This document shows positions 18,447-27,734 of a DNA stretch of 64,000 bases, piece by piece (the stretch's first letter is position 1; each line of letters begins with the position of its first letter). Source of the DNA: Ferrimonas sediminicola (lineage in GTDB: Bacteria; Pseudomonadota; Gammaproteobacteria; Enterobacterales; Shewanellaceae); the NCBI RefSeq assembly GCF_005116715.1, contig NZ_SWCI01000002.1, positions 201,120 to 265,119 of the forward strand, read 5' to 3'. The notes under the pieces were generated by a model. The model was not told where the DNA came from. It worked only from the letters and a program-made list of their open reading frames with translations, and did not search any database. Position numbers and translations under genes: made by a program.

Positions 18447-21044
18447 TCACTGGAACAGCGGCGTCCATCTCAGCCAGCTCTCCCGGGAGCGTTCATGCAG
18501 GGGGAAGCGATCCAGACCCGAGGCGCGGTTGTGCTCGTCGGTGGCCTGCTCGGTGGCAAAAGCGATCCCCCCAATCAGCAGGGTGTCCAGCGACTCGGTG
18601 TGGATCTCGGCGCCGCTGAACAGCCCCAGTTTTACCGTCAGGCCGCTGGCGTTCCAGAAGCGGCTGGTGCGGTTGACCAGGTGACGGTATTGGGGCTGCA
18701 GCTCGATGGTGATCTCCACCTGGCTGGCGTTCTCGGCCAGCTCATGCTGAACCACCTCACCGACGGGGATCTGCCGGTAGAGGACCGGGCTGCCGATGCG
18801 CACCGATCCCAGCTGTGCCTGGGTCAACACCAGGCGCAGAGACTGAGCCTGGGCATCGGGTGCCGGTTCGGCGGGCAGGGCGGTGAACCGCTGCTGACCC
18901 GGGGAAGCGTCCGGACCGGGCAGGGCGGCCAGGTGGTTTCCCAGCACCAGGTTGGACACATTCTTGGTGCTGCCAAGTCCAATCTGCGCTTCGGCCAGGT
19001 AGTAGCGGGCCCCGGCGACGGCGAAGCGGTCCGCCCACTTGGGCGCCAGGGCCAGGGTGGCGGTAAGGCGGGTCAAATCGGGCGCCAGGGTGACGCGCTC
19101 GACCTTGCCCAGCCGCTGCTGATGGTATTTAACCGGGGCGCCGGCCTGGAGATCGGCGTCGGCGTCCAGGATCACCTGTACCCTTACCGCTGGTGTGAGC
19201 GCCTCGTCCCGGTTGGCATAGAGCCAGCGGTCACGCTGGGCGCCGGTCATCCCCTCCAGGTTGTCGAAGGCGATGCCGCCGCGCAGCAGGGCCATGGCGG
19301 CGGCGGCGTCGACCTCAAAGTGGGTTAACGACCCCTGAATGCGCACCCCTGAATAGCGCCAGAACCGGCTGGCGTTGGAGAAGAGGCGGCGATATTCGCC
19401 GTCCAGTGTCAGGCTGATCTGAAAGCCACCGTCGGCCAGGCGCACCCGCTTGACCTGGCCCACCTCCAACTGGCGATAGTAGACCGGGGCTCCGGGCGCC
19501 AGGCCGTCGGCCTGGTCGGTGTGGAGCTTGAGCCACAAAGGCTCGGGTGCATCGGCCGCCCCCTGGCGGTCCAGCAGCGGGAAGTGCGGGGCACCGGCGT
19601 CGGTGCCGGGCTTTCCCTTGGAGAAGGCGATACCACCGGACACCAGCTGTTGCAGGGGATCGGCCTCCAGGGTCAGGGTGGCGAGATCCGCCTGGATCCG
19701 CACGCCCTGGGTCAGCCAGAACTGACTGCCGTTGCCGACCAGGCCATCATAGGGGGCGTTGATCCAGGCCCTGATGCGGATGCCATCGCCATCGTCCAGC
19801 CCCAGCTCCAGCACCTCGCCCACCTGCAGCTGGTTGAAGTAGATCGGGTCCCCCCGGCTCAGGCCGGCGGCGTCCTGGCGCAGCAGGGTGACCGCCCGCC
19901 CGCTGCGGGCCTGGTCGGGCTTGCGTTCCTCCAGCAGAAACCGGTCCTGGGGCGCGCCGCTGCCGGCGGATACGTTGATGAAGTCTCCCAGCACCAGGTT
20001 ACCCAGGTTGCGCACGCCCCGCAGCGACAACTCTCCCCTGACCTGCCAGAAGCGGGTACCCGAGACCAGGATGTGGCGATAGCTGTCTCGCACCGCTCCG
20101 GTCAGGGCCACCCGGTTGCCGCTGACCCGGATGTCGGTCAGTTCGCCCACATCCACTCCCAGCAGGCGGATCTTGCTGCCCACCTTCAGCCCCTCGGCCG
20201 TGGCTGCGTCGAAGGTGACGGTGTGATCCTGGGTTGCGGCGTCCCTGTCCTCATACAGGCGATAGCTGCGGCCGCTGCGGGCCTGGGGGCTGTCTTCGGG
20301 AGAGTCGAAGGCCACCCCACCGGTCAGCAGGCTGGCGATGCTCTCCAGCTCCAGTTTGACACCGGCCAGTGAGGCGTCGGCCGACAGGCCGGACACATTC
20401 CAGAAGTGGGAGCTCTCCTTGACCAGCGGCGCGTAGTTGGCGTCGATCTGGGCGGTGACCATCACCTTCTTGGTGTGGGGATCCAGCCTGGACTGGAGGA
20501 TGTTGCCCACCTTGATCTGCTGGAAAAACACTCCGGAGCCGGCGTCCAGGGAGCCCCCCTTGTCGGCGACCAGCTGGATCAGGGTCGCATCCTCCTCCGA
20601 GGTCGGGGCCATGGTGTCCGCCTCGAACTGGGTGAGGCGCTCACCTTCGCCGGGCTTCATGGCGATGTAGTTGCCGGAAAACAGCGCATCCAGCCCCTCC
20701 ACGCCGGTCAGAGACGCCTTGGGGCTCACCAGCCAGAAGCGGGTCTGGTCCCGGAGCAGGTCGTCCACGGTGTGGTCCATCTTCACCATCACGTTGACCG
20801 AGGAGCGATCCGGGTTCAGGGACACCTCCTGTACCATGCCCACCACCAGGCCCTGGTACTTGACCAGAGTCTTGCGGGCTTCGATGCCGTTTGCGTTGGG
20901 AAAACGGATGGTGATCTCCGTTCCCTGTTGCTTGATGTAGGTGAAAAGCAACCAGGCCCCCAGCACCGTGGCCAGTATCGGCAGAATCCAGATGGGGGAG
21001 AGCAGGCGCTTGCGCCGCACCCGGGCAGACTGGTTAGTGTTCAT
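18447..21044 (-). CDS. letB: lipid transport tunnel protein LetB (seven MCE domains)
   Basis: LetB forms a stack of MCE rings bridging inner and outer membranes and carries phospholipids through its central channel. The 865-residue product has an N-terminal membrane helix (LLSPIWILPILATVLGAWLL at about residues 14-33) followed by tandem MCE repeats, each opening with a phrase such as GIEARKTLVKYQGLVVGMV, GLKVGSKIRLLGVDVGEL or GLAPGAPVYYRQLEVGQV. I count seven. E. coli LetB has 877 residues. I chose ATG 21044; a TTG 12 bp upstream is possible. It overlaps letA by 11 bp. Confidence 0.94.
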   Translation of the reverse strand: MNTNQSARVRRKRLLSPIWILPILATVLGAWLLFTYIKQQGTEITIRFPNANGIEARKTLVKYQGLVVGMVQEVSLNPDRSSVNVMVKMDHTVDDLLRDQTRFWLVSPKASLTGVEGLDALFSGNYIAMKPGEGERLTQFEADTMAPTSEEDATLIQLVADKGGSLDAGSGVFFQQIKVGNILQSRLDPHTKKVMVTAQIDANYAPLVKESSHFWNVSGLSADASLAGVKLELESIASLLTGGVAFDSPEDSPQARSGRSYRLYEDRDAATQDHTVTFDAATAEGLKVGSKIRLLGVDVGELTDIRVSGNRVALTGAVRDSYRHILVSGTRFWQVRGELSLRGVRNLGNLVLGDFINVSAGSGAPQDRFLLEERKPDQARSGRAVTLLRQDAAGLSRGDPIYFNQLQVGEVLELGLDDGDGIRIRAWINAPYDGLVGNGSQFWLTQGVRIQADLATLTLEADPLQQLVSGGIAFSKGKPGTDAGAPHFPLLDRQGAADAPEPLWLKLHTDQADGLAPGAPVYYRQLEVGQVKRVRLADGGFQISLTLDGEYRRLFSNASRFWRYSGVRIQGSLTHFEVDAAAAMALLRGGIAFDNLEGMTGAQRDRWLYANRDEALTPAVRVQVILDADADLQAGAPVKYHQQRLGKVERVTLAPDLTRLTATLALAPKWADRFAVAGARYYLAEAQIGLGSTKNVSNLVLGNHLAALPGPDASPGQQRFTALPAEPAPDAQAQSLRLVLTQAQLGSVRIGSPVLYRQIPVGEVVQHELAENASQVEITIELQPQYRHLVNRTSRFWNASGLTVKLGLFSGAEIHTESLDTLLIGGIAFATEQATDEHNRASGLDRFPLHERSRESWLRWTPLFQ

Positions 21045-21657
21045 CGCGGTATTCAAGATCCCAGAGTAAACGTGTGTCGATGGATTTGGCTGCCAGTTGG
21101 GTGAACAGGATCACCATGGCAAAGAAGGTGGCGGCTGGCGCCGGTTTGGCGTCCAGCAGTTGTCCCATGTTGATCAGGCTGGCGACGATGCCGATCACAA
21201 ACAGATCCAGCATCGACCAGCGGCCGATAAATTGAACGAAGTGATAAAACAGCATCAGCCAGCGGCGGGACAGTCTCAGCCCGAGGGTGATCGTGGTCAG
21301 GATGATCGTCAGGCCGGCGATCTTCAGCACCGGCACCACTATGCTGGCGACGAACACGATCACCGCGATGCCGGCCATCTCGGACTCCACCAGGGAGAGG
21401 ATACCGGTGTAGATGGTATCGTAGCCGGTGACCCCCTGATTGGTCGTCTGGGTGATGGGAAAGAAGTTGGCCGGGAAGATCATCACCACGGCGGTGAGCA
21501 GCAGCGCCCAGGCGTACTGGAGACTGTTGGGGCGTCGGGGTTCCACCCGGGAGTGGCAGCGGCTACAGTGATCGCCCTCCATCACGATGTTGTGACAGTT
21601 GCGACAGAGGCGCCAGCTGCGATCGATGCCCCGTTCAGTCGGCAAATCGTTCTTCAT
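21034..21657 (-). CDS. letA: PqiA/LetA-family membrane protein, second half
   Basis: A 207-residue protein matching the C-terminal half of E. coli LetA: a cytoplasmic zinc ribbon (CRNCHNIVMEGDHCSRCHSR) and then four membrane helices (about 48-68, 92-120, 130-150, 160-185). LetA is the inner-membrane partner of the LetB tunnel. The ATG lies 23 bp inside the end of the preceding gene in another frame. In E. coli both halves form one 427-residue chain. Each half here has its own zinc ribbon and start, so I read this as a natural two-gene arrangement. Confidence 0.88.
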   Translation of the reverse strand: MKNDLPTERGIDRSWRLCRNCHNIVMEGDHCSRCHSRVEPRRPNSLQYAWALLLTAVVMIFPANFFPITQTTNQGVTGYDTIYTGILSLVESEMAGIAVIVFVASIVVPVLKIAGLTIILTTITLGLRLSRRWLMLFYHFVQFIGRWSMLDLFVIGIVASLINMGQLLDAKPAPAATFFAMVILFTQLAAKSIDTRLLWDLEYRDEH

Positions 21658-22246
21658 ACATCTGCCACATCAGGTCACGGTTATATTCGTACTGTACGTA
21701 AAAAACCATTATAAACAGCAGCATAAAACATAGTGTTCCCCAGCCGTAATGAAGATCGGCAAAGTCGCCCAGTTTGAAGGCCGCGACAAAGAAGCTGATG
21801 AGGTACACCTCCAACATTGCCACCTCGTCCAGCATCGGATGCCACTTGATCAGCTGCCTCAGGGCGACCTTGCCGGTCCCCAGTCTCAACAGCAGCAGTT
21901 GCAGCAGGATCGAGGTGAGCAGCAGCAGCGGCGCCAGTACCCCGGCGACGAAGATGGCACAGCCCACCAGCCAGAACCCCTGTTCGAAGGTGATGACCGC
22001 GCCGAAAGCGATGGTGGCCTGGCGCACGCTGCCCAGCAGGTTGACTTCGAGGATGGGCAGCAAATTGGCCGGCAGGTAGAGAATCAGGGCGGTGATCACC
22101 AGAGCGGTCAGCGCATTCAGATCGCAGTAGGGGGAGTCCATCAGCCGGCTGAGGCAGCGCGGGCAGAAGAGTCTCATCCCTTTGGGCAGGGCCCGGCGGC
22201 GGACGATCTGGTCACAGTGCGGGCACAATATGAAGCAATTTGACAA
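21635..22246 (-). CDS. PqiA/LetA-family membrane protein, first half
   Basis: A 203-residue PqiA-domain protein with an N-terminal zinc ribbon (CPHC at 8-11, CPRC about 29-32) and four membrane helices. It corresponds to the N-terminal half of E. coli LetA. The start has to be TTG 22246, because an in-frame stop lies two codons upstream and a later start would lose the zinc ribbon. The non-canonical start may keep expression low. Confidence 0.85.
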   Translation of the reverse strand: MSNCFILCPHCDQIVRRRALPKGMRLFCPRCLSRLMDSPYCDLNALTALVITALILYLPANLLPILEVNLLGSVRQATIAFGAVITFEQGFWLVGCAIFVAGVLAPLLLLTSILLQLLLLRLGTGKVALRQLIKWHPMLDEVAMLEVYLISFFVAAFKLGDFADLHYGWGTLCFMLLFIMVFYVQYEYNRDLMWQMYEERFAD

Positions 22247-22359
22247 AGTTTACCGCCACTTAGCTTTGGTTATCTCCCCTATGATAGCGAACTCGATGGC
22301 AAATTCGTCACTTTTTACCCAAATACCCCGGTAAATTTGGTCGAACCAGTGTTGCGGGC

Positions 22360-22388
22360 TTGACTGACTTGTCAGAAACTGGGTTAAT
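22360..22388 (+). promoter_or_regulatory. possible sigma-70 promoter of msrC-proQ-prc
   Basis: TTGACT (22360-22365) and GTTAAT (22383-22388) are 17 bp apart, ending 31 bp before the msrC ATG. The -10 matches consensus only partly. Confidence 0.4.
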
Positions 22389-22419
22389 GACAACCTTATG
22401 TGAATGAACCGCTGAAAAG

Positions 22420-22902
22420 ATGTCCAGTTCCGATCGAAACCCCTATGCCACTTTGGCTAAACAGGCCGAAGCGCTGATTGAGGGTGAACCCAGCCTCATC
22501 GCCAACCTGGCGAATATCTCTGCACTGATATTCAACTCCGTATCCGACCTCAACTGGGCCGGATTTTATTTATTGGAGGATCAGGATACGCTGGTGCTGG
22601 GACCGTTTCAGGGGCAGGTAGCCTGTGTGCGCATCCCCGTCGGCCGAGGTGTGTGTGGCACCGCGGTGGCCGAGGACCGCACCCAGTTGGTGGCCGACGT
22701 GCACGCCTTCCCTGGCCACATCGCCTGCGATGCGGCCAGCAACTCTGAGATCGTTGTGCCGGTGCACCATCAGGGTCGGGTCATTGGGGTGCTGGACATC
22801 GACAGCCCGTTGCATGGCCGTTTCGGCGAAGAGGAGAGACAGGGTTTCCAAGCCCTGGTTTCTGTGCTGGAGCGCCACCTGGACAAGGTGGGCCTGAAAT
22901 GA
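22420..22902 (+). CDS. msrC: free methionine-(R)-sulfoxide reductase (GAF domain)
   Basis: Reduces free Met-R-sulfoxide using thioredoxin. The 160-residue GAF protein has the three catalytic cysteines C69, C79 and C103 with spacing 10 and 24, exactly that of E. coli fRMsr (84, 94, 118). Its stop overlaps the start of the next gene by four bases. In E. coli the homologue (yebR) lies between letA and proQ as well. Confidence 0.94.
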   Translation: MSSSDRNPYATLAKQAEALIEGEPSLIANLANISALIFNSVSDLNWAGFYLLEDQDTLVLGPFQGQVACVRIPVGRGVCGTAVAEDRTQLVADVHAFPGHIACDAASNSEIVVPVHHQGRVIGVLDIDSPLHGRFGEEERQGFQALVSVLERHLDKVGLK

Positions 22903-23198
22903 AGGAGCTGGTGACCATTCACAGCTATCTCGCCGATCCCGAGGGGGTCGGCGACTGGGAAGGCGAAGAGGAACTGGCAGCAGACAACCTCAATCGCCTC
23001 TATCATGCAGTTTATGACGCGGCCGATGACGACATGGATCCCGCTTCCCTGGAAGCGATGCTGGAAGCCATCTGGCCCTATTGGCAACACAATCCCGAAC
23101 TTACGGAGTTGGATGATGAGATGATCGAGGGGTTTGTCGATTCCCTCTTTGAGCATTTCAACAACAGTTCGGGTCAGGATGATTTTGATGACTACTGA
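22899..23198 (+). CDS. small, very acidic hypothetical protein before proQ
   Basis: A 99-residue protein I do not recognise. I count 28 Asp/Glu against 2 Lys/Arg, with aromatic and helical stretches (LYHAVYDAADDDMDPASLEAM) and an acidic tail DDFDDY. It overlaps msrC by 4 bp and proQ by 11 bp, so all three are probably translated in a coupled way. No membrane segment or signal peptide is visible. Its conserved-looking context argues that it is real; its function is unknown. Confidence 0.75.
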   Translation: MKELVTIHSYLADPEGVGDWEGEEELAADNLNRLYHAVYDAADDDMDPASLEAMLEAIWPYWQHNPELTELDDEMIEGFVDSLFEHFNNSSGQDDFDDY

Positions 23199-23835
23199 GA
23201 ACCAAACCAAGCTTTCCGACATCAAGGCGGTAATCGCCTTTCTGTGTGAAAAGTTCCCCAATTGCTTCAGCCAGGAGGGCGACGCCAAGCCGCTGAAGAT
23301 TGGCCTGTTCCAGGAGCTGGCGGAGAACCTGGCGGATGACGAGCGCGTCAGCAAGACCCAGCTGCGCCAGGCGCTGCGCCGTTACACCAACAGCTGGCGC
23401 TACCTGCGCTCCATCAAGGAGGGCGTGCAGCGGGTGGACCTCGAGGGGAACGCCTGTGGCGAGATCGATGCCCAGCACGTGGAGCACGCCCAGCAGGCCC
23501 TCAAGGAGAGCCAGGAGCGCGCCAAGGAGCGCAAGGCCGAGCAGAAGCCCAAGGGGGACAAAGGAACCTCTGCCGCTCACAAACGGTCTAAGCTGAAAGG
23601 TAAACCCTCCGGCGCGCCCCGCAGCAAACCGGAAGGTGCCAAACGTCCCGCCAAGCCCCGCCCCGAGCTGAAGAGCGTCGAAGCGGCCGCGCTGAGTGTG
23701 GATCAGAAAGTCAAAGTTCAGTTGGGCCGGGCTCCGGCTGACGGTGTGGTGGTGGACATCAACAAAGATGACGTTCAGGTTCGCCTGGACTCTGGAATGA
23801 CCATCAAGGTTAAGGCCTCCCACATCCGTATCTAA
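23188..23835 (+). CDS. proQ: RNA chaperone ProQ
   Basis: A FinO-family RNA-binding protein that stabilises small RNAs and mRNA 3' ends. The 215-residue protein has the N-terminal FinO domain (about 1-115; KTQLRQALRRYTNSWRYL), a basic Lys/Glu-rich linker (about 110-165) and a C-terminal Tudor-like domain (DQKVKVQLGRAPADGVVVDI). I chose ATG 23188: AGGA is 8 bp upstream and MTTENQTKLSDIKAVIAF aligns with the E. coli N-terminus. A longer in-frame start at 23134 has no counterpart. prc follows 30 bp downstream as in E. coli. Confidence 0.95.
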   Translation: MTTENQTKLSDIKAVIAFLCEKFPNCFSQEGDAKPLKIGLFQELAENLADDERVSKTQLRQALRRYTNSWRYLRSIKEGVQRVDLEGNACGEIDAQHVEHAQQALKESQERAKERKAEQKPKGDKGTSAAHKRSKLKGKPSGAPRSKPEGAKRPAKPRPELKSVEAAALSVDQKVKVQLGRAPADGVVVDINKDDVQVRLDSGMTIKVKASHIRI

Positions 23836-23865
23836 TCCGAGCCGGCTTTAAGGAGTAAAGCACTT

Positions 23866-25929
23866 ATGGTGAAAACGAGTCTCAAGATGACGACATTGGC
23901 CAGTCTGTTTGCCGGCGCGCTGTTCAGCGTCCAGGCCCTGGCCCTTTCTCCGGTCATCTCTGAGGAGGAGATCCCCGTCCTTAGCCAGGAGGCGCAGCAC
24001 AAGGTTGCCAGCAAACGGATCACCAATCTGTTTACTCGTTCCCACTACCGTAAGTTCGCCATGGATCAGGCGTTCTCCGGGGAGATCTTCGATCGCTACC
24101 TGGAGCAGCTTGACTTCAACAAGAGCATCTTCACCCAGGCCGACGTGGACCGGTTCCGCAAGGTGCGCACCGAGTTCGGTGCCCACATCGCCAAGGGCGA
24201 GATGCAGGACGCCTACACCATCTACCAGGCGGCGCTGGACAAGCGTTACCAGAGATTCAGTTACGCCTTGAAGCTGCTGGAGACCCCCTTCGATTTCACC
24301 AAAGCGGGCGATAAGTACTACTTCGACCGCGAGGATTCCCCCTGGGCCGCCAACGAGGCCCAGTTGGATGAACTGTGGCGCCAGCGGGTGAAGAATGATG
24401 CGCTGAATCTGAAGATGACCGGCAAGGAGTGGCCCGAGATCAAGGAGATCCTCGGAAAGCGCTACAACAACGCCCTGAAACGACTGAGCCAGACTCACAG
24501 CGAGGATGTGTTCCAGAACGTCATGGGTGCCTTCGCCTATACCATCGAACCCCACACCAGTTACCTGTCACCGCGCAACGCCGATCGCTTCCAGACCGAG
24601 ATGAATCTCTCCCTGGAGGGGATCGGAGCCGTGCTGCAGGTGGAGGATGACTATACCACCATCCGCTCGCTGGTCCCCGGCGGCCCGGCGGACAAGAGCG
24701 GTGGCGTCAAGCCCGAAGACCGGATCATCAGTGTCGGTCAGGAAGGGGAGAAGCCGGTGGACGTGATCGGCTGGCGGCTGGATGACGTGGTGGATCTGAT
24801 CAAGGGTCCCAAGGGCACCAAGGTGACCCTGGAGATCCTGCCCAAGAAGGGCGGCAACAACGCCAAACCGAAGAAGGTGGTGATCGTCCGCGACAAGGTG
24901 AAGCTCGAGGACCGGGCGGTGAAGTCCGAGGTATATGTCCCGGAACAGGGGCCGAACCAGGGCCGCCGCATCGGGGTGATCGAGATCCCCAGCTTCTACG
25001 TCAACATCAGCCAGGATGTCTCCAAAGAGCTGGAGAAACTTGAGCAGGAGAACGTCGAGGCGATCCTCATCGACCTGCGCAACAACGGCGGTGGTTCTCT
25101 GTCAGAAGCAACCCTGCTGACCGGCCTGTTCATCTCCCAGGGGCCGGTGGTTCAGATCCGTGACCAGCGCGGCCGCATCAACATCAACCGGGACAGTGAC
25201 GGTCGCATCAGCTATGACGGCCCGCTGACCGTGCTGGTGAACCGTTACAGTGCCTCCGCCTCGGAGATCTTCGCGGCGGCGATGCAGGATTACGGTCGGG
25301 CCATGGTGATCGGCGAGCCCACGTTCGGTAAGGGTACGGTGCAGCAGCACCGCAGCCTGGGTAAGTCCTACGACCTGTTTGACAAGCCCATGGGGCACGT
25401 GCAGTACACCATTGCGCGGTTCTACCGCATCAATGGCGGCAGCACCCAGATCAAGGGGGTCACCCCGGACATCGAGTTCCCCAGCTTCTTCCAGCCCGGG
25501 GAGTATGGTGAGTCTCAGGAGGACAACGCCTTGCCCTGGGACAGCGTGCCCAAGGCGAACTACCAGTCGCTGGATCTGGTGCCTCAGAGCATGGTGACCA
25601 CCCTGAGTGCCAACTACGCCAAGCGCATCCAGACCAACCCGGAGTTCGGCTACCTGGCCGAAGATATCGACACCTACCGAGCGGAGAAGGACAAGGGCTA
25701 CGTCTCCCTGGTGTTGGCCGAGCGCAAGGCGAAGGAGCAGAGTGAGGACGACCTGGCGCTGAAGCGGATCAACGAGCGGCGCGCGCGCCTAGGGGAGGCC
25801 CCCATCCAGTCTCTGGACGACGAGCCGGAACGCGAGGGTGATGACCAGGACAACGACTATCTGCTGGCCGAGTCCGCCAACATCACCCTGGACATGGTGG
25901 ACTGGACCCGGCTCGCCAAACAGAAGTAG
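23866..25929 (+). CDS. prc: tail-specific (C-terminal processing) periplasmic protease
   Basis: An S41 protease that degrades tagged or misfolded periplasmic proteins and trims peptidoglycan hydrolases such as MepS. The 687-residue protein starts with a signal peptide (about 1-26), then an N-terminal helical domain, a PDZ domain (about 240-330; YTTIRSLVPGGPADKSG) and the protease core. The Ser-Lys dyad is S464 (NRYSASASEIF) and K489 (GEPTFGKGTVQQH), 25 residues apart as in E. coli Prc. A clear terminator follows. Confidence 0.97.
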   Translation: MVKTSLKMTTLASLFAGALFSVQALALSPVISEEEIPVLSQEAQHKVASKRITNLFTRSHYRKFAMDQAFSGEIFDRYLEQLDFNKSIFTQADVDRFRKVRTEFGAHIAKGEMQDAYTIYQAALDKRYQRFSYALKLLETPFDFTKAGDKYYFDREDSPWAANEAQLDELWRQRVKNDALNLKMTGKEWPEIKEILGKRYNNALKRLSQTHSEDVFQNVMGAFAYTIEPHTSYLSPRNADRFQTEMNLSLEGIGAVLQVEDDYTTIRSLVPGGPADKSGGVKPEDRIISVGQEGEKPVDVIGWRLDDVVDLIKGPKGTKVTLEILPKKGGNNAKPKKVVIVRDKVKLEDRAVKSEVYVPEQGPNQGRRIGVIEIPSFYVNISQDVSKELEKLEQENVEAILIDLRNNGGGSLSEATLLTGLFISQGPVVQIRDQRGRININRDSDGRISYDGPLTVLVNRYSASASEIFAAAMQDYGRAMVIGEPTFGKGTVQQHRSLGKSYDLFDKPMGHVQYTIARFYRINGGSTQIKGVTPDIEFPSFFQPGEYGESQEDNALPWDSVPKANYQSLDLVPQSMVTTLSANYAKRIQTNPEFGYLAEDIDTYRAEKDKGYVSLVLAERKAKEQSEDDLALKRINERRARLGEAPIQSLDDEPEREGDDQDNDYLLAESANITLDMVDWTRLAKQK

Positions 25930-25945
25930 CTCGCTCCCACCATCG

Positions 25946-25973
25946 AAAAGGCCGCCTCGCGGCCTTTTTTTGT
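25946..25973 (+). terminator. rho-independent terminator of prc
   Basis: AAAAGGCCGC pairs with GCGGCCTTTT around CTC, followed by more T. Confidence 0.92.
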
Positions 25974-26134
25974 CTCTGTCGGGATTGTTTGTGATCCCGC
26001 TCCCAATCAGACATCCCCGCCTTTTCGGGGCCAACAGCCAGAGAATGTGGCTGCCCTGGGCCGCCCGGACAGGGATATCCGCCGACTGGTCGTCGGTTCA
26101 CAGTCTGGCCAGAGTGACTCCGCTGTGGTAAAGC

Positions 26135-26140
26135 TATAAT
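26135..26140 (+). promoter_or_regulatory. probable -10 box of the symporter gene
   Basis: A perfect TATAAT lies in an AT-rich patch 79 bp before the start codon. I see no good -35 at 17 bp, so an activator may be needed. Confidence 0.4.
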
Positions 26141-26218
26141 AAATAAACATTATATTAACAAATGTGGCCGGGTGTCGTCCCCTTCAGCAAGGCACCGGAG
26201 CTTCAAGGGAGTCGCAAG

Positions 26219-27586
26219 ATGTCTGAGTATCACGGCAGATGGTCAAACCGTTTCACCTACATTCTGGCGGCCACCGGCGCCGCCGTCGGCCTGGGGAACA
26301 TCTGGAAGTTTCCCTACATCATGGGGGAGAACGGCGGTGGCGCCTTCGTGCTGGTGTACCTGGTGTGCATCGCGCTGATCGGGGTGCCGGTGATGATGGC
26401 GGAGGTGATGATCGGCAAATACGCTCGCCTGGCGCCCTCCCGATCCGTGGTCAAGCTGGCCAGGGACACCGGACGATCCAGCGCCTGGCGGGTCACCGGC
26501 TGGGGTGGGGTGATTGCCGGTTTCCTGATCCTGTCGTTCTATGTGGTGATCGCCGGCTGGGCGGTGGCCTACACCTGGTACGGCTTCAGCGGCAGCTTCA
26601 CCGGCCGGGATGCGGCGGAGATCGGTCAGCTGTTTGCCAGCCTCAATGCCAGCCCCTATCCGCTGCTGGGCTGGAGCGGTTTCATTGTCCTTGGGACCAG
26701 CATCGTCGTGGGCAAAGGGGTGCAGAAAGGGCTGGAGAAAGCGGTCAACTACATGATGCCGGTGCTGTTCCTGCTGCTGACCATCATGGTGATCTATGCC
26801 GCCAATACCGGTGAGTTTGCCGAAGCGGTCCGCTTCATGTTTGAACCGGACTTCTCCAAGCTGAGCTGGAACGGGGTGCTGATCGCCCTGGGCCACAGCT
26901 TCTTTACCCTCTCCCTGGCCTCGGGGATCATGATCATGTACGGCGCCTACCTGCCGGAGGGCACCTCACTGGTGAAAACCTCGGTCTACATCGCCATGAT
27001 GGATACCCTGGTGGCGCTGATGGCTGGTCTGGCGATCTTTCCGGTGGTGTTCGCCAACGGACTGCCGGCCGGCGCCGGCCCGGGACTGATCTTCCAGAGT
27101 CTGCCCATCGCCTTTGGGCAGATGCCCCTGGGGTCACTGTTTGGCGGCAGCTTCTTCCTGATGGTGGTGGTCGCCGCCTTCACCTCCTCCATCGCCCTGA
27201 TCGAGTCCAGCGTTGCCTGGCTGGTGGAGCATCGGGGCCTGCAGCGCTGGCAGGCGGCGACTCTGGCCGGCTTGGGCATCTGGCTGATGAGCCTGCTAAC
27301 AGTGTTCTCCCTGACCGGTGCCGAGTGGACCATCTTGTCGCTGTGGGGCGATCTGCGCATGAGCTTCTTCGACTTGCTGGACTACGTCACCGCCAACATC
27401 CTGCTGCCCCTGGGCGGGCTGATCATCTCGGTGTTCAGTGCCTGGGCGGTGAAGGAGGAGATCAGCCGCGAAACCCTGGCCACTACCGATGGCCTCTATC
27501 GGCTGTGGCAGGTGTGTCTGAGGTACATCGCCCCGGTCTCCATTTCTCTGGTGTTCCTCAACCTGATCGGGGTGCTCAACCTGTAG
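26219..27586 (+). CDS. neurotransmitter:sodium symporter (NSS/SNF family)
   Basis: A sodium-coupled amino acid or amine transporter of the LeuT/MhsT/TnaT fold. The 455-residue protein begins with the sodium and substrate motif GAAVGLGNIWKFPYI in the first helix and has 11 or 12 hydrophobic segments. I chose ATG 26219 (MSEYHGRWSNRF) with AAGGGA upstream; a longer in-frame start has no family counterpart. It is a single gene with its own terminator. Substrate is not predictable; aromatic or branched amino acids are common in bacterial members. Confidence 0.9.
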   Translation: MSEYHGRWSNRFTYILAATGAAVGLGNIWKFPYIMGENGGGAFVLVYLVCIALIGVPVMMAEVMIGKYARLAPSRSVVKLARDTGRSSAWRVTGWGGVIAGFLILSFYVVIAGWAVAYTWYGFSGSFTGRDAAEIGQLFASLNASPYPLLGWSGFIVLGTSIVVGKGVQKGLEKAVNYMMPVLFLLLTIMVIYAANTGEFAEAVRFMFEPDFSKLSWNGVLIALGHSFFTLSLASGIMIMYGAYLPEGTSLVKTSVYIAMMDTLVALMAGLAIFPVVFANGLPAGAGPGLIFQSLPIAFGQMPLGSLFGGSFFLMVVVAAFTSSIALIESSVAWLVEHRGLQRWQAATLAGLGIWLMSLLTVFSLTGAEWTILSLWGDLRMSFFDLLDYVTANILLPLGGLIISVFSAWAVKEEISRETLATTDGLYRLWQVCLRYIAPVSISLVFLNLIGVLNL

Positions 27587-27609
27587 GGCAGTTGGGTAAA
27601 TCTGCAGCA

Positions 27610-27644
27610 AACGCGCCGCGACCGTCAGGAGCGGCGCGTTTTCT
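27610..27644 (+). terminator. rho-independent terminator of the symporter gene
   Basis: AACGCGCCGC pairs with GCGGCGCGTT around an 11-base loop, followed by TTCTT. Confidence 0.8.
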
Positions 27645-27734
27645 TGATATACTGCGCCATCACTCTCACTTCGGGCGTTCACCGGCACGGACTCGGTGGC
27701 GACAACCGCCCGTTACGTCCCCAGGAGGAGCAGC

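Noticed and set aside
21635-21657. letA split as a sequencing frameshift or pseudogene
   Set aside because: Both halves keep their zinc ribbons and complete helices, and the second has a proper ATG. Two separate PqiA-domain genes are known in relatives as far as I recall.
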